A stretch of DNA of 57,788 nucleotides, from positions 1-57,788 of the forward strand of contig CAZTOW010000059.1 in assembly GCA_964615375.1 (NCBI GenBank). The letters are read 5' to 3'. This DNA comes from CAZKWG01 sp964615375. Lineage in GTDB: Bacteria > Myxococcota_A > UBA796 > CAZKWG01. The notes under the pieces are model-generated. The model ran no database searches, was not told the origin of the DNA, and saw nothing but the letters and a program-made list of their open reading frames with translations. The translations under genes were made by a program, and so were the position numbers. Positions 32,696-42,463 of this stretch are shown in pieces; positions within the stretch are counted from its first letter, which is position 1, and each line of letters starts with the position of its first letter.

Positions 32696-35475
32696 GTGCG
32701 GCGTCTCCCCAGGGTGATGAGCAGCGAGAGGGCGAGCGCACCCAGCGCGAGCCTGCGCGGCGAGGCCGTGGCACATCCGCCGCCACAGGCCAGGCCCTGG
32801 TTGACGAAGCAGGGGTCGCAGCCGCCGTCCTCTTCGTCGATGAGGCCGTTGCAGTTGTTGTCTTTGCCGTCCGCGCAGACTGAGCAGTCCTGCGCACCTG
32901 TGGCGAGGGCGACGAGGTCGGCGGGGCCTTCGGCCTTGTCGCGCGATCCGCCGGCGCAGTCGCCGCCGATGTCGGCTTTGTCGAAGTCGATCTCGAAGGC
33001 GTCGCCGTCGCGGGGATCGCCCCAACAGGTCAGCAGGGTGTCGTGCGTGGAGAGGACCTCTGGGCTGAATCTATCGATCTCGTTGGTGTCGCTGGGCGTG
33101 GTGACGGGCTGGCCGGCGAAGGGGATAGTGGAGAGCGCGGCAAGGCGGTTGGTGTTGTCCTCCAAGGCGTGATCGGGCACTTCGGAGCAGGTCACCCCGA
33201 ACCATCGCATGCACTCCCACTCGATCACGGTCCGGCGGGCGCTGCGGATCCGGGCCTGGGTCCAGATCGACCGCGTGCTCCGCTGGGCGAGCAGGCCCGG
33301 GTCCTCGGTGCCGGAAGGTGCAAGCCAGACGTCGCTGTCCAGGGCGAGCTGCACAACGGTGCAACGAGGTGAATCACTCTCCTCCTCGGCGGTGTCTCCC
33401 GACGTCTCGGCGTCGTCACAGGCTTCGGCCCCGGAACTCGCGCCCGCGCGAGCGTCCCATGCCCTACAACACTCGACGACCGCCTCGGCCCAGGCATTGT
33501 CTGCTAGCGCCTGTGCGTCCGCGCTGAGGTCCATCGGGGCGATCAGATCATCAGAGAGGCTGGCGCAGTCCCACGAGTCGTCCCCTTCGGTGTAAGTCCC
33601 CTCCGCGAAGATGCGAAGGCGATCGAGGTGTCCATCATCCGTTCGATCCTCTTGGAAGGCTCCGTCTTCGCAGATCTCAGAGTCCCCGTCACATGGCCGC
33701 GCCTGGATGAGCGGCGTCACGGTCACGTTGCCAGACGGGTCGGGTATTGCGTAAGCGAGAGTGTAGATATCCTCGTCAGGAGCGTTGTCCGATGTCCAGG
33801 TGTCTGGGCAGTCATCAGATGGGTCTGAGCAGTCGCTTTTCGTACCATCACAGATCTCTGTGTCCGAGTCTGGAGTCTGGAGTGAACACAGCTCACCGCA
33901 GTCACCGACGGTGAGCTCAGGCGGATCCTCCTCGCCACAGGAGGCTTCGGTCCACCACTCCTGGGAGGCACTCGCGAGCGCCTCCTCGGAGCAGTCCTCC
34001 GAGACATAGCCGTCGCCATCGAGATCGAGCTCGATCTCGGAGACCATGCCTTCGCAGGAACAGGCGCCCTGATCCTCCACGAAGGTGGCGTCTGTCTCCA
34101 TCGCGTCGGGGATGCCGTCTTCGTCGGCGTCGGGGGTGGTGAGTGTGGGCGAGTCGAGACAATCGTTGTCGATGCCGTCGCACTCCTCGATCAGACCCTC
34201 ACCTCGCTGAGGGTCGAGGTCATCACAATCGAACGCCCACTCGGCTTCATCTTCGCCGTAGTGGCAGAGACCAGGCTCGCGGTCACCACACGATACGCGA
34301 ACAGACTGCTCAAACTCCAAGCCTCCCGCTGAGTCGATGTCAGCGTACAACATCGCCCCAACTTCATCGGCGACCAGATCGAGTCCGCAGACCGTCTGCC
34401 CTTCTTCAAGTCGCGGCTCCACCGAATCGGAGGCGGGTGCGAGCAGGCCATCGCTGTCGCAGTCGAGTTCATGAACCGGGATTAGTCCATCGCAATCGGT
34501 GTCTGCTCCGTCAGCGACCTCAACGTCGCCAGGACTAATGTCGTCACGGCTGTCATTGCAGTCCTCGTCGACATTCTCGAGTCGCCGCCAATCATCGCCG
34601 GACAGGCTGCACTCAGTGTCGGACCCAGCGCAGTAGAAATCCTCGGAATTGGGAACCGAGCTCCAGTAGTCGCTCAGAACGCCGCAAAGGCAGGCACCGC
34701 CGTCCACTGCGCCGGATCCATATTCGTCGTTATCGTAGTCCTTATAAACATATGTGCATCCAGACTGATTCGATCCGGACCCATCACTCTCGTCGATGCA
34801 TCCAGACCGGTAGGCATCCTGACAGTCTTCCAGGCTGCTGCTATCTGCCGATCCATTGCATGTTACCGCCCAATCGATGGATGTCGCATGTTCTTCATAG
34901 TCGTTCAATCCGTTTGCGTCTTCATCTGCATAGCAGCCGCAGTCGTTGTCGACCTGATCGCAGAGTTCCGGGGCACCGGGGTAGGTAAGTGCGTTACTAT
35001 CGTTACAGTCGCCAGCAGAGCCAGCTGTGCTGGTGGTCTCAGCACCAGGGCAATACCGCGTCAGTTCACCTGCTCCGAAACCATCTCCGTCACTGTCAAC
35101 GTAACCCATAGGCGCAGAAGAATCCGATGCTGCCTCCTCGTCAACTTTGTCGTCGCAGTCATTGTCCACTCCGTCACATCCATCGACCACATCTTCACCG
35201 GCCGCCTCTGGATGGACTCCAGCTCCCGTCGCGCTGTCGTCGCAATCTGTCTTGTTTGATACGTGGGAGTCGTCGCACGTATCCATGCAGACGCCCTCAT
35301 CTTCGTCACCATATCCGTCATCGTCGTCGTCAGCGAAGCAACAGGTCAGGCTCCCGTCCGTGTCGAAACAGTCCGAGCCGCTATCGCAGGGATTCCCCTC
35401 CGTGTCCGCCCAGGCATTGGTGCCAGAAAGTATCGTACAAAGTAATGCTATCTGTGCGGTATGCGCTTTGATCAT
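32692..35475 (-). CDS. Secreted MopE-repeat protein with MYXO-CTERM-like tail
   Basis: A 927-residue protein starting at ATG 35475 (overlaps the previous stop by 4 bp). A signal peptide at 1-23 ends in AWA. The body contains many Asp/Cys-rich motifs of the type DCDD...DGVDNDC, DCNDSN...QVDNDC and DCDDLDP...GIDNDC. These match the putative metal-binding MopE/thrombospondin-3-like repeats of myxobacterial surface proteins and suggest Ca2+ binding. The last 31 residues have GGGC, a hydrophobic helix (LALGALALSLLITLG) and RRR, the layout of MYXO-CTERM sorting tails. The product is therefore probably cell-surface anchored. Its central part (about 33.7-35.3 kb) has lower GC than the neighbours. Confidence 0.8.
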   Translation of the reverse strand: MIKAHTAQIALLCTILSGTNAWADTEGNPCDSGSDCFDTDGSLTCCFADDDDDGYGDEDEGVCMDTCDDSHVSNKTDCDDSATGAGVHPEAAGEDVVDGCDGVDNDCDDKVDEEAASDSSAPMGYVDSDGDGFGAGELTRYCPGAETTSTAGSAGDCNDSNALTYPGAPELCDQVDNDCGCYADEDANGLNDYEEHATSIDWAVTCNGSADSSSLEDCQDAYRSGCIDESDGSGSNQSGCTYVYKDYDNDEYGSGAVDGGACLCGVLSDYWSSVPNSEDFYCAGSDTECSLSGDDWRRLENVDEDCNDSRDDISPGDVEVADGADTDCDGLIPVHELDCDSDGLLAPASDSVEPRLEEGQTVCGLDLVADEVGAMLYADIDSAGGLEFEQSVRVSCGDREPGLCHYGEDEAEWAFDCDDLDPQRGEGLIEECDGIDNDCLDSPTLTTPDADEDGIPDAMETDATFVEDQGACSCEGMVSEIELDLDGDGYVSEDCSEEALASASQEWWTEASCGEEDPPELTVGDCGELCSLQTPDSDTEICDGTKSDCSDPSDDCPDTWTSDNAPDEDIYTLAYAIPDPSGNVTVTPLIQARPCDGDSEICEDGAFQEDRTDDGHLDRLRIFAEGTYTEGDDSWDCASLSDDLIAPMDLSADAQALADNAWAEAVVECCRAWDARAGASSGAEACDDAETSGDTAEEESDSPRCTVVQLALDSDVWLAPSGTEDPGLLAQRSTRSIWTQARIRSARRTVIEWECMRWFGVTCSEVPDHALEDNTNRLAALSTIPFAGQPVTTPSDTNEIDRFSPEVLSTHDTLLTCWGDPRDGDAFEIDFDKADIGGDCAGGSRDKAEGPADLVALATGAQDCSVCADGKDNNCNGLIDEEDGGCDPCFVNQGLACGGGCATASPRRLALGALALSLLITLGRRRT

Positions 35476-37058
35476 CCCGCCTCCCCCGCCCGCTCCCGGG
35501 CGACCAGCACGACACCACGCTGCCGCAGCAACTCGATGTGCTTCAGCTCGAACCAGCTCCACTCCGCGAGCGCGTCCCCCGGCTCCCGCCGCGTCGGGTC
35601 AGGCTCTCCGCCCGCCCCAGGGGTCGCGCGCGCCCACTCCAGCGCGCCTGATCTCGCGGGACTTCCACCCTCGTAGGGCGCCAGCTCGGTCTCCTCCGCG
35701 ACGCCGCCCTGCCCCCGGGTGAGCGACAGCCAGCGCAGCAGCGCCGCCCCCTCGACGCGGGGGACCCAGGCGCCGTCGGCTTGCGCGCCGGTCACAGGGA
35801 TCCACACGCAGGTCCGCGCTCGAAGAAGCGTGTCCTTCCCCCGTCGTCCCGTCCACAGGCCGAGCGGCAACAGGCCCGTCTCGAGCTGGAGCGCGACCTC
35901 ACCCGCCCGCCCGCGCAGCAGGTCTTGCAGGCGGGTGGGCCCGACGGCCAGCGCCACGTCCCCGTCTGTGGGCTGGGCGTCCATGAGCCGCTGGCCGATG
36001 TCCTTGCCGAACCAGAGCCAGGCCGCCACGCGGCTGGCGCGGTTGAGCGCGAGCGCCCTGGCCCGGACGACGCTGGGATCCTCCGAGCTCTCCGCGCCCG
36101 CAGCCAGGGACTCCAGGACCAGCGCCAGCACCTGCGCCACCGTCAGGATCTCGGGAACGGACACGGTCGTCAGCCGGACCCAGCGCGCCTGCCCGCTCCG
36201 CCGCGCGCGCTCTTGGGCCTGGGACGCCTCCCCCGCGTTCCAGACGGTGCTGTCGGCCGTCTCCCAGGTGTGCAGCGCGTCGAGCTCGGCGTTCACCCGG
36301 CTGTAGATGTGCAGCGTTCGATCCGCGCCCACCGGCTGGAAGGGCTGCTGACAGCGGACGCAGCGCTGTCCTCGGGCGGGCGCCAGGCCCTCGGCGTAGA
36401 GCTGGCCGCAGGGCTCGCCCCAGAGGGTGGGGCTCCCGCAGGCGACGAGCGCCGCGCCCGGTCGATTCGAGGCCGCGCTCGCTCGCCCCGCGGCCGGGAG
36501 GAAGCTGAGCCGGCTGAGCAGATCCCTGGCCGCGCCCGAGGGGAACAGCCTCCGGTCCCGCCGGCCCAGGGCGCCGAGCGCGGCGGCGACGCAGACCCAG
36601 ACGCCGACCCACGGAGCGCCCACCGCCTGGCCGCGGAGCAGCGTCCCAGGGAGATCGGCGCTGCGGAGTACCGGGTTGACCTGACAGACCGGCGCTCCGC
36701 CGTCCGCGAGCGCGCCCCCGAGCTCCTGGCATCGCGCGGCGAATCCGCCCCGTCCGAGCCAGAGCGTCAGCGCCAGAGCGAGCGCGGCGCCGACCCCCGC
36801 GACCCCCGCGGCTACACCCGGCCGACGTGCACCCGAGAGCCAGGTCACTCGGCCAATGGCGTGGCCCACCAGGACGCCGGCCGCGCCGAAGAGCACCGCA
36901 ACCTCGGCTGGCGTCAGGCGACGCTGCGGCGCGGGGACCTCCAGCAGGCGCTCCAGCCCGTACCACGCGGCCAGCGCGACGACGGCGGGCAGGCCGACCT
37001 CCACCACGCCTTCGGCCGCCCGACGCCGGGCCCAGGCGAGCTGGGCAGCGCCGCTCAT
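35472..37058 (-). CDS. Membrane protein with four-Cys zinc-ribbon-like site
   Basis: A 528-residue protein. Four hydrophobic segments lie in the first 165 residues (about 22-36, 51-69, 81-101 and 148-164). A cytoplasmic or periplasmic domain follows with C207, C217, C233 and C236, the last pair in CVRC; this resembles a zinc ribbon. The rest is mixed helix and strand with the C-terminal ELKHIELLRQRGVV. No family is recognised. It directly follows the baseplate genes, so it may connect the baseplate to the inner membrane. Confidence 0.65.
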   Translation of the reverse strand: MSGAAQLAWARRRAAEGVVEVGLPAVVALAAWYGLERLLEVPAPQRRLTPAEVAVLFGAAGVLVGHAIGRVTWLSGARRPGVAAGVAGVGAALALALTLWLGRGGFAARCQELGGALADGGAPVCQVNPVLRSADLPGTLLRGQAVGAPWVGVWVCVAAALGALGRRDRRLFPSGAARDLLSRLSFLPAAGRASAASNRPGAALVACGSPTLWGEPCGQLYAEGLAPARGQRCVRCQQPFQPVGADRTLHIYSRVNAELDALHTWETADSTVWNAGEASQAQERARRSGQARWVRLTTVSVPEILTVAQVLALVLESLAAGAESSEDPSVVRARALALNRASRVAAWLWFGKDIGQRLMDAQPTDGDVALAVGPTRLQDLLRGRAGEVALQLETGLLPLGLWTGRRGKDTLLRARTCVWIPVTGAQADGAWVPRVEGAALLRWLSLTRGQGGVAEETELAPYEGGSPARSGALEWARATPGAGGEPDPTRREPGDALAEWSWFELKHIELLRQRGVVLVARERAGEAG

Positions 37059-37936
37059 GCCGTCCCCCGCAGACGCTGGAAATAGGGCTCGGCGAGGTCG
37101 GACTGGACGAAGCGCCGGCGAAGCGCCTCCGCGCCGTCGGGGTTTACGCGGCGGAGCTGATCGAGCAACAGGGCGAGCTGGCGGGTGCGCTCTTCGGTCG
37201 TGGTGGGGCGCGCGCCGAGGGCGGCCCGCGTCGCCTGCACGGCCGCGACGGCCACGATCTGGTTGCGCTGCACGTTGACGTTGTCCGCCGTGCCGAGCGC
37301 GGTCGACGCCTGGACGCGGAGCTCCCAGATCGACCCTTTCAACGTGGGCCCCACCAGCTCGTCGAGCGCCCCGAGGATCCTGCGTAGCTCCAGATGGTCA
37401 GGGCCCCAGAGCCGATGGAGATCCGTGCACCAGGTCCGCCCGGTTCCCGCGCTCACCGCGAGCGGGAGCCCCGCGCCGCGCCGGTCGGAGGTGACGACCG
37501 CGACGGCCGGCTCGAGCTGCACGCTGGCCGCCCGCACCTGGGCCCCCGGGCGCACGGGGATGTCCGCCTGTCGCACCGTCAGGAGCAGAACGCGCTCCCC
37601 GCCGCGCGCGCTCGGCGCCACCGGGCAGTGCATCGGTCGCGTGATCTCGACCACGCAGGGGCGCGATCCCACGGCCTCTCGGAGCAGCGCCCGACCAGGA
37701 GAGAGCGTGATCCGCGCCTCGTCCGGGATGTTGACCGCGCCGGGCGGCCCCTCCTGGTCTGAGGCGGGGGTGCCCTGGACCTCCAGACCCTCCAGCACCA
37801 GCCCAGGGCTCTTGCCACCCGCGACCGACCACAGCCAGACGTCGAGCACGCCCTCCAACGCGGCTGGGATGGCCTGGAGGCTCTCCAGATCGAGCACCGC
37901 GCCGTCGGCTGGTCGGAAGAGGCGTTGTCCGCTCAT
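37055..37936 (-). CDS. Unknown protein in the fibre position of the baseplate block
   Basis: From the ATG at 37936 (overlapping the previous stop) the protein has 293 residues; longer frames only translate antisense sequence. It is beta-rich up to about residue 200 (pattern GLVLEGLEVQGT, then ARITLSPGRALLREA) and ends in helices. The beta pattern recalls baseplate or fibre-base domains. In P2-like order V-W-J-I-H this gene sits where the fibre H would be, yet it is short and has no fibre repeats. A peripheral baseplate or adapter role is inferred. Confidence 0.55.
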   Translation of the reverse strand: MSGQRLFRPADGAVLDLESLQAIPAALEGVLDVWLWSVAGGKSPGLVLEGLEVQGTPASDQEGPPGAVNIPDEARITLSPGRALLREAVGSRPCVVEITRPMHCPVAPSARGGERVLLLTVRQADIPVRPGAQVRAASVQLEPAVAVVTSDRRGAGLPLAVSAGTGRTWCTDLHRLWGPDHLELRRILGALDELVGPTLKGSIWELRVQASTALGTADNVNVQRNQIVAVAAVQATRAALGARPTTTEERTRQLALLLDQLRRVNPDGAEALRRRFVQSDLAEPYFQRLRGTA

Positions 37937-38652
37937 GGCACGCCTCCGCGCGGCGCCAGCAGCCGGGGCGCGCACCATACTGGCATCAGCCGGGCGAAAG
38001 CCGGCGGCACACCCTGATCCAAGGGAACAGCGATATCGCCCGGCGCCAGGGGCAGCCAGTCCTCGTCTTCGACGTGAAGCAGCGCGAGCCCCTGCTCGAT
38101 GCGCGCCATGGGTGGAGGCTCTGTAGCGCGCTCTGCCCACCATTCGAGCGTCCGGCACGTCAGCACCTCAGGCGCAGGCGCCGCGCGAGAGGATTCTGGG
38201 CCAATTGCATGTAGGACCTCGTCGCGGACCTCCTGCCAGAGTTGGAGCGCGGCAGCGAGCTCGCCGCGGCGGAGGCGCCAGTGGGGCAGCCAGGCCGCGA
38301 GGCGCGCGAGGCGCTCCGAGTCTGCCTCGTGCAGCGCGCCGTCGACGCCCTCAATCTCGGCCAGCCACGCGAGCAGCGAGGGCCACGGCCCGAGCGGGGT
38401 CCAGGCCCAGGGGAGCGCGCGCGTAGCCCAGAGGAGGGGTGCCATCAGCAGGAGCAGGCCGTCGGCCGCCGGGACCTCTCCCCGCAGGCGCGCGGCATCA
38501 GCCGCCTCCCGGAGCGGGCGGGGGAGTACCGCGCGGAACATCTGCTCCGCGTCCTGCGCCATCGTGCTTTGGTACCAGCGCTCCTCCTGGGCCACGGCGG
38601 CGGCCCAGCGCAGGGTCGGCTCGCAGGTGGCCAGGTCTTCGGGCGGCGTCAT
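37933..38652 (-). CDS. Tail protein I-like baseplate component
   Basis: A 239-residue protein. The segment WPSLLAWLAEIEG followed by RLARLAAWLPHWRLRRGELAAAL (about 90-136, read as two neighbouring helices) has the layout of phage tail protein I (P2 gpI-like), in which a WLA helix is followed by a helix ending in an RG turn. The gene directly follows baseplate J, as in P2 and many eCIS loci. It would be part of the baseplate wedge. The rest of the protein is not recognised, so the family call is moderate. Confidence 0.5.
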   Translation of the reverse strand: MTPPEDLATCEPTLRWAAAVAQEERWYQSTMAQDAEQMFRAVLPRPLREAADAARLRGEVPAADGLLLLMAPLLWATRALPWAWTPLGPWPSLLAWLAEIEGVDGALHEADSERLARLAAWLPHWRLRRGELAAALQLWQEVRDEVLHAIGPESSRAAPAPEVLTCRTLEWWAERATEPPPMARIEQGLALLHVEDEDWLPLAPGDIAVPLDQGVPPAFARLMPVWCAPRLLAPRGGVP

Positions 38653-40994
38653 GGGCTCGTCCTCTCGGGCGTCGCGGCGGCCGGCTCCGCGCGGGTGATC
38701 GCGGCGTTCAGGAGGAGCCGACCGGGCGGCAGGCGCGCGACCCGCCCCTGCGCGTCCTCGATCGGGTCAACGGGAGCCACGAAGCTCGGGAGGCGAACGG
38801 GCGCCTCCCCACGCACCAGCAGCCGATGCAACGGGAGCACCACGGCGCGCTGGACCACGGGGAGGCGCTCGCCCAGCCCGCGCATGAGCGCGTCCACCTC
38901 GTGGCGCACCTCCGCCAGCTCGTCTGGCGACAACGGCCCGCTCTCCGGTCCGAGCACCACCAGCAGCACCTCGGGACCGGCGCGGTCCAACTCGCTGGGG
39001 CGCGCGCCCTCGTCGGGTGGCCACCAGACAGCGGGGACCAGGCTCCTCTCCGCCCAGCTCCAGCAGCGCACCATCCAACGCGCGCGCGCGGTACCGAGCG
39101 CGTGCCGGATCAGCCGCTCGAAGTCTGCGGGGAGGACCGGAGTGGCGGTCGCGGGAGAGAGCAGGCGCTCCATGGCCACGTCTGCGGATTCCCGGTCCCT
39201 ACCTCCCGTGGTCGGCAGCGGGTTCGTGACGCCCGCGATCCATGGGTCGCGCATCCCCGAGGTCTCGACGAGCGCGATGTCGCCAGCGTCGACGTTCCCA
39301 GCGTTCCCGTCGGTGCGCCGGTACCACCGTAGGTGGACCAGCGAGCCCGCGCGCAGTCGCCGCGCGACGCCCTCGCGGTCCGGCGCGTTCAGGCACAGCA
39401 GCCCCTGGGTGGGGTCCAGGTTGACGCCGCACCAGTCCTGGACGCGGGTCTCGCCCTCCTGCTCGATCAAGGCCAGCGGGGCGCTCGCCGCGGGCGGCAG
39501 CGTCTCGACGATGTCACCATGCAGGAGGCGGACGGGGAGGGGCGTCGCGCGGGTCACCTCGACCTGACGTCCGTCGCGGACGACCGGGGCGTTGACCACC
39601 AGGACCGCGTTCGCGATCACGCCGAGCAGGTCACCTTCAACGGTCGCGAGGATGTCTCTGGCGTCGTCGAGATCGTCGAGGTCCCAGGCCGTGACGCGCG
39701 CGCGCGGCCCCGAGGGGACCGGCACGTCAATCTCCCAGGCGAGTCGCGCGGAGAGCGGCTTTATCTGGCCTCTCTCCCCGAGCGCGGCCCAGGATGGCGT
39801 GGCCGTCTCAGACCCGGGGCACACCAGCGCCACGCGCGCGCCCGCCGTGGGCCGCTCGTCCGCGCGGCTGCGCAGGTGGACGACGTGCGCGGTCACGCCT
39901 GAAGGCACGAGGCCACGGTTGAGCAGGGGGCCGAGCCAGGCCGACGGACCCAGCGCCTGCGGCCCTCCGCCAAAAGCCCGAAGCACCCGGGGAGGAGCGC
40001 CACGCAGCCGCGAATTCAGGCCACAGATCCAGTCCCACATTGGACGGAGCACCTCTCGGGGCACGGGCACCGGCTCGCGGACCAGGAGCTGATCGAGCGG
40101 GAAGTCAGGAGGCACGTCGGGGACCCGAATGGTCCCCGGCTCCGCTCCGGCCAGCGGCGGGCGGCCACGGACCCCTCGCGGGAGCGCTGGATCACCCGAG
40201 ACCAGGGTTGGGGGCACCCAGGTGCTCCCAGGGAGCGGGCTCAGTATCCCCGTGATCTCGGCAGGTCGGGGGCTGCCTTCGAGCGCGGCGAAGGCGCCCG
40301 AGACCTGCACGCGCGCCACGAGCGTGGGTGGTCGGCCCGGCTGCCGCTCGTGGTGGAGCCGCAGCCATCCCACGGACCCCTCTCGACGGCGGTCCTCGTG
40401 CGCCTGGCAGGTCGCCTGCAGGAGCTCGTCGGCCAGGGCCGGATCAGCCTCGATCTGGAAGCGGATCGCCTCTCCGTTCACGGCGCCGTCTGGCGCGGGC
40501 GGGCCCGCCCACCCGAACTGCGGGTTCTCGTCGCTCCCGCCGAGATCCAGAACTTTGCCGTGATCGATCCTTGAGATCCGCAGCCCCACCCAGGGCCGAA
40601 GCGTCACGCTCGGCTCCGCCGGACAGAAGCTGACAAAGTCTTGATCTTCGGTCTGTCGGGTGCAGAAGGTCGCGGGCGCGGGCTCCTCGTGGCTGGTCGT
40701 CAGCGTCCCCGAGCGCGCCACCTCGACCGCCGCTACGCCCAGCGCGGGGCGAGCAGGTACCACGCTGCCGCCCGTTAGGTGCACGAGCTGCTGGAGCATC
40801 GCAAAGGGGTAGCGATCCAGCGCCTCGGACATCGACTCCACCATCCACGCGGCCTGCTCGAGGAGCTGCCAACCGGGATCGGTGGGGTCGCCCGGTCGCC
40901 AGCCGGGAGGCAGGCGAGGCCCAAGGCGCTCCGCGGCGTCCCGGAGCAGCGTCCGCCGGTCGATACGCAGGGATTGGGGAGGAGGAACGCGCAA
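38649..40994 (-). CDS. Baseplate J-like wedge protein
   Basis: A 781-residue protein. The opening, with LLRDAAERLGPRL, DPGWQLLEQAAWM and LDRYP...LLQQLVHLTGG, is typical of the large putative baseplate assembly proteins of contractile systems (gpJ/T4 gp6 type, Afp11-like). The interior alternates strands and helices, with several EGVARRL- and RDGRQVEV-type segments. It should form the wedge ring of the baseplate. The start is TTG at 40994, 9 bp after the gp25 stop, with GAGAGG as ribosome site; no other start fits. Confidence 0.8.
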   Translation of the reverse strand: MRVPPPQSLRIDRRTLLRDAAERLGPRLPPGWRPGDPTDPGWQLLEQAAWMVESMSEALDRYPFAMLQQLVHLTGGSVVPARPALGVAAVEVARSGTLTTSHEEPAPATFCTRQTEDQDFVSFCPAEPSVTLRPWVGLRISRIDHGKVLDLGGSDENPQFGWAGPPAPDGAVNGEAIRFQIEADPALADELLQATCQAHEDRRREGSVGWLRLHHERQPGRPPTLVARVQVSGAFAALEGSPRPAEITGILSPLPGSTWVPPTLVSGDPALPRGVRGRPPLAGAEPGTIRVPDVPPDFPLDQLLVREPVPVPREVLRPMWDWICGLNSRLRGAPPRVLRAFGGGPQALGPSAWLGPLLNRGLVPSGVTAHVVHLRSRADERPTAGARVALVCPGSETATPSWAALGERGQIKPLSARLAWEIDVPVPSGPRARVTAWDLDDLDDARDILATVEGDLLGVIANAVLVVNAPVVRDGRQVEVTRATPLPVRLLHGDIVETLPPAASAPLALIEQEGETRVQDWCGVNLDPTQGLLCLNAPDREGVARRLRAGSLVHLRWYRRTDGNAGNVDAGDIALVETSGMRDPWIAGVTNPLPTTGGRDRESADVAMERLLSPATATPVLPADFERLIRHALGTARARWMVRCWSWAERSLVPAVWWPPDEGARPSELDRAGPEVLLVVLGPESGPLSPDELAEVRHEVDALMRGLGERLPVVQRAVVLPLHRLLVRGEAPVRLPSFVAPVDPIEDAQGRVARLPPGRLLLNAAITRAEPAAATPERTSP

Positions 40995-41003
40995 GCCAGC
41001 CTC

Positions 41004-41420
41004 TCAGGGTTCAAGACGTAGCAGGAACTGGGCGGCCTCAGACTCCACCTGGAGCTGAAGCTCGAGCTCGACGGCGCACTGCGGGCCGAGCCGCAAGAGG
41101 GCGCTCTCGGCCTGGGAGATCGCCTCAGCAGACCCTTGAGGTTCGTCGCGGAGGAGACGAACCCGACAGACCTGAACCCGGGCGTCCGGGATCCAGCGAC
41201 GCAGCGCGGCCTCGACGCGCCAGCGGAGATCCTGCAGGCGCGCCGCGGTGGCCGGCTGACCGACGAGCCCGCCGAGATCACACCCGAAATCCGGGCGCCA
41301 GGGGAGGTCACCTGGGCGCGTCTCGAGCACGAGTCGGACGCGCTCGCCGAGGGTGGCCCGCGCAGGGCATAGCGCCTGACCCGCGCCGAGCGGCGCCCCA
41401 GAGGCAAACGTGAGGCTCAT
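41004..41420 (-). CDS. gp25-like baseplate protein (GPW/gp25 family)
   Basis: A 138-residue protein of normal length for the family. It has the expected ERVRLVLETRPGDLPWRPDFGCDL motif region (residues about 26-49), in which the E...RPGxxPxxPxxG pattern is conserved, and a C-terminal strand pair. In T4, P2 and T6SS (TssE) this protein nucleates sheath polymerisation at the baseplate. The ATG overlaps the hub stop by 4 bp. Confidence 0.92.
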   Translation of the reverse strand: MSLTFASGAPLGAGQALCPARATLGERVRLVLETRPGDLPWRPDFGCDLGGLVGQPATAARLQDLRWRVEAALRRWIPDARVQVCRVRLLRDEPQGSAEAISQAESALLRLGPQCAVELELQLQVESEAAQFLLRLEP

Positions 41421-42463
41421 GACGCCTCCCCGCCGGGCTCGCTGTCCGAGCCGAACTCGATGGTGGTCCGGTAGCCACCGCCGCCCTCCAACGCGTGGCG
41501 GGTCTGGTGGATGTAGTAGGTGCCAGCCAGCGGACCCAGCCCCTCCAAACGCAGCAGCCCACCGCTCTTCGCCTCAGGGCGCCCTGGGCAGGTCACGCTC
41601 CCCTTCGCATAGCGCTCTGCGGCCCGCTGGAGCTCGGCGCGCGCGCGCGCCTTTGCGCGGGAAGGGGTCGTCTCCTTGCCGTTGCTGATCACCTTACGCA
41701 CCCTGCCGAACGCCTGCTGAACCCTGGCGATGCCCGAGGTTCCCCCTGAGATCCCGCGCAGATCCCGTGCCGTCGCGCGTCCACGTATGGTCTCGTCCTG
41801 GGTGGGGTCGCGCACCTCCACGAGGACCTCCGTGGGTATGCCCTCGATGGACCAGGTGAGGTTGAGATCCTCGATGTCGCGCCCCCAGGTCAGGGTTACA
41901 GTCGTCTGATCTTCGGTGCTTCGACGACGAAAGTAGAGCGTTCGGTTCACGATGCGCACGTAGTAGTTGTTCGCGACTGCGAGCTGGCGCAGCAACGTTG
42001 CGTCGTCCGCGTCCTCCTGAAGCTCGTAGGTCTCGCCGTCCACCTCCTCGACCCGAGGCTTCAGGCCGTAGCGGCGGGCGATGGCGCGCGCGATGTCGGC
42101 GTGCGAACCCTTCCAGATCCTGGACGTGCCGCTCTGCTTGAGGCGATACAGCTCGTCCACGCCGCGCAGGCTCACGGACCAGGGTGAGGAGGTCGATCGC
42201 GTGTGTGCGACATCGACGATGAATCCCTCGATCTCTCGCACGGTCTCGTCGCCGTAGCCGAGGCGGACCTCGAAGGGTGCCCCCGGGCGCGCGAGCTCCA
42301 GCACCTCACCCCCCGCGCCGGGGATCACGATCTGTGCAGACAGGCTGTCGAGCTCGTCGGTGGACTCCGTGATCTCTGCGGAGACCAGGTGGCGCAGAGC
42401 CGAGGCGCTCAGGCTCCGACCGCCCAGCGACAGCTCGAAGACGGGGGGGCCGCGCCCGATCAC
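41417..42463 (-). CDS. Hub protein, phage late control gpD-like
   Basis: A 348-residue protein. The N-terminal strands with VFELSLGGRSL, the repeated VRLGYGDE and GFIVDVAH elements, and the middle LLRQLAVANNYYVRIVNRTLYFR segment match gpD/T4 gp27-like hub proteins, which form the trimeric ring above the spike. The typical VgrG fusion to a spike is absent; the spike is encoded separately at 47845-48390. The start is GTG at 42463, overlapping the previous stop as GTGA. Confidence 0.9.
   Translation of the reverse strand: MIGRGPPVFELSLGGRSLSASALRHLVSAEITESTDELDSLSAQIVIPGAGGEVLELARPGAPFEVRLGYGDETVREIEGFIVDVAHTRSTSSPWSVSLRGVDELYRLKQSGTSRIWKGSHADIARAIARRYGLKPRVEEVDGETYELQEDADDATLLRQLAVANNYYVRIVNRTLYFRRRSTEDQTTVTLTWGRDIEDLNLTWSIEGIPTEVLVEVRDPTQDETIRGRATARDLRGISGGTSGIARVQQAFGRVRKVISNGKETTPSRAKARARAELQRAAERYAKGSVTCPGRPEAKSGGLLRLEGLGPLAGTYYIHQTRHALEGGGGYRTTIEFGSDSEPGGEAS

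Noticed and set aside
32696..33025. N-terminal extension of the large membrane protein
   Set aside because: The extension is Arg-rich antisense of the MopE gene; the ATG at 32695 with a 4-bp overlap is a better start.
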